Source of the DNA: Neolecta irregularis DAH-3
Taxonomy: Eukaryota > Ascomycota > Neolectomycetes > Neolectales > Neolectaceae
Assembly: GCA_001929475.1 (NCBI GenBank)
Contig: LXFE01003083.1
Coordinates: 1 to 13,501, forward strand
Reading direction: 5' to 3'
Length of the DNA stretch: 13,501 nucleotides
This document shows, piece by piece, positions 9,408-13,501 of the stretch (the first letter of the stretch is position 1; each line of letters begins with the position of its first letter). The notes beneath the pieces were generated by a model. The model had not been told where the DNA came from, searched no databases, and saw nothing but the letters and a program-made list of their open reading frames with translations. The position numbers and the translations under genes were made by a program.

Positions 9408-11284
9408 TTAGGGCATTCGAACTCGAGGCTTGGACTTGATCATCAATATGGGCTTAGCAGCTGCGAAGTAATCTTGAGTGATATAGGGAACATCCGGTTC
9501 GACAAGCTGGCAATCCAATTCAAGAACCCACTGAGCAAGTGTCATTCGCATTTCCATGTATGCGAGACTAAAGGTCAATCAAAATATCCTTTAGACATTC
9601 TCACTTTACGCCAATGCACATTCGAGGGCCTTGGGAAAATGGCAGCCTATACATCAGTACTATCGAGGTTGGAATTAGGGAAGGTGTACACCGCAGTTTT
9701 TCCGAGAGTCTGATCTCGTTCGAATAAAGGATCAATCCAACGCTCTGGAATGAATTCATTTGGAGCAGTAAAATATCTTTCATCTCGACTCATAGCCCAA
9801 TTCGATGCGGAGAGATCTATGCCTGCAGGGAACATGCGACCGGCGATCATGGTTGGGTTCAATGTCTTTCTCGCGAGATCACCAGGTATAGGCAGACAAA
9901 TACGCAATCCTTCTTCAATTACTGCAGAAACGTATTTCAGATGTGATGCCTGGGACGCGGTGATATCTTCCTTTGAAGAAAAGGCGGACGACACTTCTTC
10001 ATAAAGTTTTCGGTAAACTCGAGGTGTCTTGAGAATGTAGTACATTGTCGACGTTAAAAATCCTTTTCGAGTTAGTAACAATTAAAGGTCTTCAGATTTG
10101 ATATGTACCGGAAATACTATCTCCACCAGCAACACTATGAGATCAGCATGTTTGGAGAAGCGAGAAGGCCCACAGAAATACATGACCAATTGTATTTAAC
10201 CGAGACTCTCGATCCGCGTCAGTTTCCTCAACATTGGCCAGTTTTTCCATGTACGTGAAAAGATCTTTTCGACCGCTAGGATTTCCTATTCTTTTCTTCA
10301 ACTTCTTTAGCGTTTCCTTGTTAATCAGTCCATTACTTGCGCATGCAAACTTACATTAGTCAGATCATCTCTACCCTTCAGAAGAGCTTTTGGCATTATA
10401 TATGGAGCAAATTTGACGAGGGAAGGAGGAATTGCCATGCCCTAAGATTGTAAGTACTTTTTAAATTGGGCTATAGATACCACTGCAATCCCCTTGACGG
10501 CCCACTCAATGATTTTTAGCAAAGGTAATGCCTCCCCCTTTTCAACCATACCAAAGGTCTCACCGTATGAGAGATCACTAAGGATATCAAAGGTCAGCAT
10601 ACTACACCATGCTGTCATATTCTATGAGTGGATTAAAACAGAAGCTTCGGGTACAAACCAATGGAATGGTCCCGTCTTTTCCGTAGATTTTAATATTGTC
10701 TGTAAATCTATCGATACTTGACTTGATATATTGCTCCATCCCTTCAAGTGCTCGGGTGGAGAAGGCAGGAGATACGTGTTTTCTCATTTGGGAATGTTTG
10801 ACTGGGTCCTGCTCATCTACAAGACTAGACATTTCTGGTTCGAGTCGAGCGGCGATATATCCATCTGATTTGACTACCTGCGAGCCGAAAGAATGAAGGT
10901 CTCGCAATTAGTAAAGGCAACGCTTGCATGCAACTACCTCTTTGCGCCGAGACATGTCGGATAATAACAGCATTAGGAGCGATTCGAACGAAATCACCTA
11001 GTACTAGCCCCGGCTTGGAAGGCAGTAAATACCATGCTTTTCGTGAAGAGCGGCAAAGATTACATGTCTGTTTCCCGATGCTACGACGAAAACGTTCCAA
11101 AACGGCGTGAGCTTTGCCAGGAAAGGGCCGGGATATTTCGCAAGCGGATGGAAATAAACGAGATATATGATGCGAGAGCAAGCAGCCTGGCGAGAGTGTC
11201 AGAACTACACAGAAGACCACGACAAACCCAAAACAACGAGCAGAGTAGAGTCCAAGTCAGCGACATATTGACAACAGCAAACAT
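9408..11284 (-). CDS. Microsomal cytochrome P450 monooxygenase
   Basis: This is a heme-thiolate monooxygenase anchored in the ER membrane; its substrate is unknown. Exons (minus, 5' to 3') are 11284-11228, 11186-11033, 10997-10938, 10900-10659, 10621-10481, 10441-10355, 10316-10174, 10134-10109, 10062-9690, 9646-9605 and 9567-9408. They total 1485 bases and encode 494 aa, full family length. A hydrophobic anchor (1-19) precedes a second hydrophobic stretch and the Pro-rich hinge HPLAKYPGPF (32-41). RIAPN and SPAFS follow. Helix I is VAGGDSIS (296-303), helix K is EEGLR with ExxR at 354-357, PERW is at 409-412, and the heme loop PFSQGPRMCIG has axial Cys438. Ser301 replaces the usual helix-I Thr. 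All ten introns are GT-AG, 35-46 bases. The profile resembles fungal P450s annotated as benzoate-hydroxylase-like or toxin-pathway oxidases, but no subfamily is assigned. It starts at the only ATG giving a hydrophobic anchor in frame. Confidence 0.93.
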
Positions 11285-11515
11285 CCTTTGCAACTATCCT
11301 GCTCTCGAGAAGGGAACATCTCGCTGTTATAGTGCAATGCTCTCGAAAGCGCGACGGATTCCGGACGGACTTACGCCTGTTTCTGGTTTATGATTCTCCA
11401 GTCGAGGGACTGCGTGGGAAAACCGCATAGAAGCGGCCCAGTCGCAATCATACGCCAGTCTGGCTAGCGACGAGATTGTAAACTGATATCGTTCTGCTCG
11501 CACGATTGTCGCGGA

Positions 11516-11523
11516 TCACGTGA
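11516..11523. promoter_or_regulatory. Palindromic E-box TCACGTGA
   Basis: This perfect 8-base palindrome with a CACGTG core is the binding site type for bHLH regulators of the Cbf1/SREBP/USF class. It lies about 230 bases upstream of the P450 start and 54 bases upstream of a + strand TATA box, so it could serve either direction. Binding is inferred from sequence only. Confidence 0.4.
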
Positions 11524-11576
11524 CATGGTGTTCCGATGATTCAGTTTTGGTTGTTTAGTGAATTCGGGATTGCGCC

Positions 11577-11584
11577 TATATAAA
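11577..11584 (+). promoter_or_regulatory. TATA box with no clear gene
   Basis: TATATAAA is followed 52 bases later by ATG 11636. That ATG opens only a 16-codon frame. A 29-codon frame starts at 11699. A 67-codon open frame (11750-11953) can be reached from the first ATG only through a 69-base intron (11680-11748), longer than any secure intron here. An AAATAAAG motif near 11783 could end a very short transcript. Confidence 0.35.
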
Positions 11585-12027
11585 TTGTTAGGGGGAGCCT
11601 GTAAAAGCACGGACGGAGAGCAGAACATTTCAAACATGATCGCTCTTCCAGATGATCAACATCCCATCTGTCCACCTGGGTACTAGTTTTCTAGCCAATG
11701 GTTATTTCCAACGAGTCACCTTTAACCCTCGGTTTCATGAACGAGCAGGTTCAACCCGGTACTATCGTTTCTGAAGCTTTTAAATAAAGGCAGACGATTC
11801 CCGAAAATGTATAGGACCGGAAGGACAAACATCGCAAATCAAGTCAAAGTCAAAGTTATAGAAAGCCAAGTCGTGGTATTCAAGATCACTCATAATACCA
11901 ACAGAAACGAGCACAGATGCAAGGCCCCTCCTACCCTCAAACACGATTCTTAAGACTATGTGCTGCAAGCAAGAACTATACAACTAAAAAGGCAAAAAAG
12001 AAGTCAAGACAAATCTATTGAAGTCGA

Positions 12028-12089
12028 TGATATCAAGATTGAAGGGGCTTGATTGTGTTGATATCAAGATTGAAGGGGCTTGATTGTGT
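12028..12089. repeat. Exact 31-bp tandem duplication
   Basis: Two identical adjacent copies lie at 12028-12058 and 12059-12089, with unit beginning TGATATCAAGATTGAAGGGG. The right copy holds the last codons and TGA stop of the minus-strand secreted-protein gene. The left copy lies wholly in its 3' UTR. The duplication therefore does not change the encoded C-terminus. Perfect identity points to a recent slippage or duplication event, or an assembly artefact. Confidence 0.95.
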
Positions 12090-13394
12090 CGAAGCACTGA
12101 CGAAGCTGGATTTGGCAGTCTGCTGGTTTGCTCTTTGTCTGTGGTTGGATAATGCCGCATTTTTTGTTCTGCTCGTTGCAAGCTTGCACACAAGCAGTAT
12201 ACTACAAAGTCAGCCAAAGCAACAACTATCAACATACAAGGCTGGAGAACTGATTCTTGACGGAATCAACTGAAAAGGTCTTTCCATCAGCCGTGGCCGT
12301 GACTTGGGGAAGATCGCCTCCCTTGTTTCCAAACTTCGACCCGCATATTTTGCTAAATGATCAGTCGCGCTGCTCATTACTGTTCATACGGTGCTCCAAT
12401 AGGATTTACAGGAGTAGAATGGGGTGGCGAAACAGGAACTCCAGGAGTAGGATGGGGCGGCAGAACAGGAACTACCGGGGCGCCAGGGGTTGCTAGCCCA
12501 GTGACATTGAGCCACTTACAGTCATCAACAGAACCGCGCTGAGCTATTGGTAAAACAAGAGCCTGATGAGACTCCGAAGCCGCTATGGTACAAAATCGAT
12601 AAGTTCCTGCAGGAAGCCCACCAGCAACAAGGATAGACGTTTCCCCATTCTTGTCAGCTGCATTATTCGAGCCTTTGAAGAACGCAAAATTGCGCATATC
12701 GGGACTGGAAAGTCAACTAGCCATCTTTGAACGACATACAAAATACCCTCCTCTATTTCTTGGCCTACCAGATGGAAATGACCATTAGGGTTAAGAGTAA
12801 TTGGATCAACCACTTGTGGCTTGGAATAGTATTCAGTCTGTGTATTCGAAAAAAAACCAGTGTTGAGATGAACACACTTTACCACAACGTTGAACTCCGT
12901 CTTTTCTGAGATCACCTGGTTGTTTCTAGGCGAGAGAATTAAACAAGAGGGCTGGTGGTCAGAGGCCGGCCTAGGAAGCCGATTACCATATGATCGATAT
13001 CAGGAATCATTCCCATGACTACGGTGTTACACGAGCCTGTTTTAATTTGGTGTCCATTCGTAAGAGTTTGACCGTTGCAAATACTAGACGAATCGACTGG
13101 ATCTGAAGGGACTAGTTTTGAAGGTCCAGGTAAAGGTTTGGGGGCATCACTAGGTTTTGGAGGCTCAGGAATCCCCTTGACAAGATTGACAGGATCCGTA
13201 GGACTGGGTGGACTGGAAGTCGCTGTGCCCTTGTCTTTGCAATCCCGAACCTTTTTACTTGACGGGATGGGATTGGCGGCACGTTTTTCCAGAGCAAGTT
13301 GCCGCTTCATCTGGAGCGAGACGCTCGGCAGGTATGTTGAAGTGGATGAAAATACCATCAAGGCGAGAAAGACAAATACGGACTGGGGAAGCAT
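12064..13394 (-). CDS. Secreted protein, Pro-rich linker and Cys-rich tail
   Basis: Exons (minus) 13394-12987, 12951-12740, 12704-12390, 12352-12238 and 12201-12064 total 1188 bases and encode 395 aa. All introns are GT-AG of 35, 35, 37 and 36 bases. Residues 1 to about 20 form a strong signal peptide. KR sites at 30-31 and 37-38 suggest Kex2 processing. A Ser/Pro linker leads to residues 106-275, a domain I recall as conserved in fungal extracellular proteins of unknown function: ICNGQTLTNGHQIKTGSC, MGMIPDIDHM, LNTGFFSNTQTEYYSKPQ, FAFFKGSNNAA, LPAGTYRFCT, LPIAQRGSVDDC. A Pro-rich repeat linker (276-312) follows. Residues 313-395 form a module with six Cys (315, 354, 358, 365, 379, 386). If intron 3 is retained, translation stops at 12377 and gives 315 aa without that module. 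The start at 13394 is preferred over an in-frame Met at 13463, which lies too close to the TATA box. Confidence 0.85.
12409..12474. repeat. 33-bp tandem repeat, two copies, coding
   Basis: Two adjacent 33-base units (12409-12441 and 12442-12474) differ at only a few positions and start CAGGAGTAG. They lie in the third exon of the minus-strand secreted-protein gene. Each encodes an 11-residue Pro-rich unit of the linker (VPVSPPHSTPV and a diverged VPVLPPHPTPG copy). A partial third unit follows at 12475-12484. Confidence 0.85.
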
Positions 13395-13487
13395 AGTATA
13401 AGAGTTTCCACGGTCTACGTGGAGAGTGGAGAAACGATAGTCGATGCGAAAGATTGAACACAAAGGACCCAGGCTATGAGGCAGCGA

Positions 13488-13495
13488 CTTTATAA
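13488..13495 (-). promoter_or_regulatory. TATA box of the secreted-protein gene
   Basis: On the minus strand this reads TTATAAAG, about 95 bases upstream of the chosen ATG at 13394. With initiation some 30-40 bases downstream, transcripts would begin near 13455. This supports the start at 13394 rather than 13463. Confidence 0.5.
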
Positions 13496-13501
13496 TTGCG
13501 G

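Larger units (their letters stand above)
11285..12063. other. Intergenic region between P450 and secreted gene
   Basis: It contains the P450 promoter (left part), the E-box and TATA box listed separately, and the 3' UTR of the minus-strand secreted-protein gene (right part, below 12064). A minus frame at 11780-11983 is open but unrecognised. No confident gene is seen. Confidence 0.5.

Noticed and set aside
10109-10200. Apparent frameshift or premature TGA in P450 helix I
   Set aside because: A minus-strand reading (HADLIV followed by VAGGDS one base out of phase) suggested a one-base deletion. A 39-base GT-AG intron at 10135-10173 joins HVFL to VAGGDS in frame and the whole CDS closes at 494 aa, so the gene is intact.
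12377-12379. TAA at 12377 as the true end of the secreted-protein gene
   Set aside because: It lies inside a well-formed 37-base intron; splicing gives a continuous Cys-rich extension in phase through two further exons. It is kept only as the end of a possible intron-retention isoform.
1-13501. tRNA, rRNA, transposon, CRISPR or bacterial-type signals
   Set aside because: I saw no cloverleaf-like tRNA, rDNA segment, terminal inverted repeat, reverse transcriptase or transposase motif, or spaced repeat array on either strand.

Overview
The window is nuclear DNA of a filamentous fungus, most likely an ascomycete close to Pezizomycotina. The alpha-COP protein reads like those of filamentous ascomycetes, and every confident gene is cut by very short spliceosomal introns. 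Assembling the exons by hand gives 30 introns of 34-47 bases in five genes. They use GTA/GTG/GTT/GTC-type donors (two use GC), CTAAC/CTGAT/CTGAC-like branch points and AG acceptors. Every assembled reading frame closes without a frameshift, which is the main support for the models. The species cannot be named from the sequence.

Layout. 1-242 (+): probable last exons of a truncated, unrecognised gene. 243-890: no gene seen. 891-4893 (+): complete 12-exon gene for the coatomer alpha subunit (1192 aa). 4923-6300 (+): no intact gene, but a stop-riddled frame that may be a decayed gene. 6330-6879 (+): 3-exon small secreted cysteine-free protein. 7212-7815 (+): 4-exon glucosamine-6-phosphate N-acetyltransferase. 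7816-8445: no firm gene. 8446-8841 (+): TATA-driven single-exon gene for an unknown 131-aa protein. 9408-11284 (-): intact 11-exon cytochrome P450 (494 aa). 11285-12063: a TATA box, a palindromic E-box and only weak small ORFs. 12064-13394 (-): 5-exon secreted protein (395 aa) with a conserved fungal extracellular domain, a Pro-rich repeat linker and a previously unassigned Cys-rich C-terminal domain.

Function. COPA (Golgi-ER vesicle coat) and GNA1 (UDP-GlcNAc, hence chitin and GPI/N-glycan precursors) are housekeeping genes. They flank accessory-looking genes: two secreted proteins, a P450 and an orphan. No shared pathway or gene cluster is evident. The most noteworthy items are the Cys-rich extension reached only by splicing out an in-frame stop, two GC-AG introns in COPA, a 26-base P450 microexon, and a stop codon lying inside an exact 31-bp tandem duplication.
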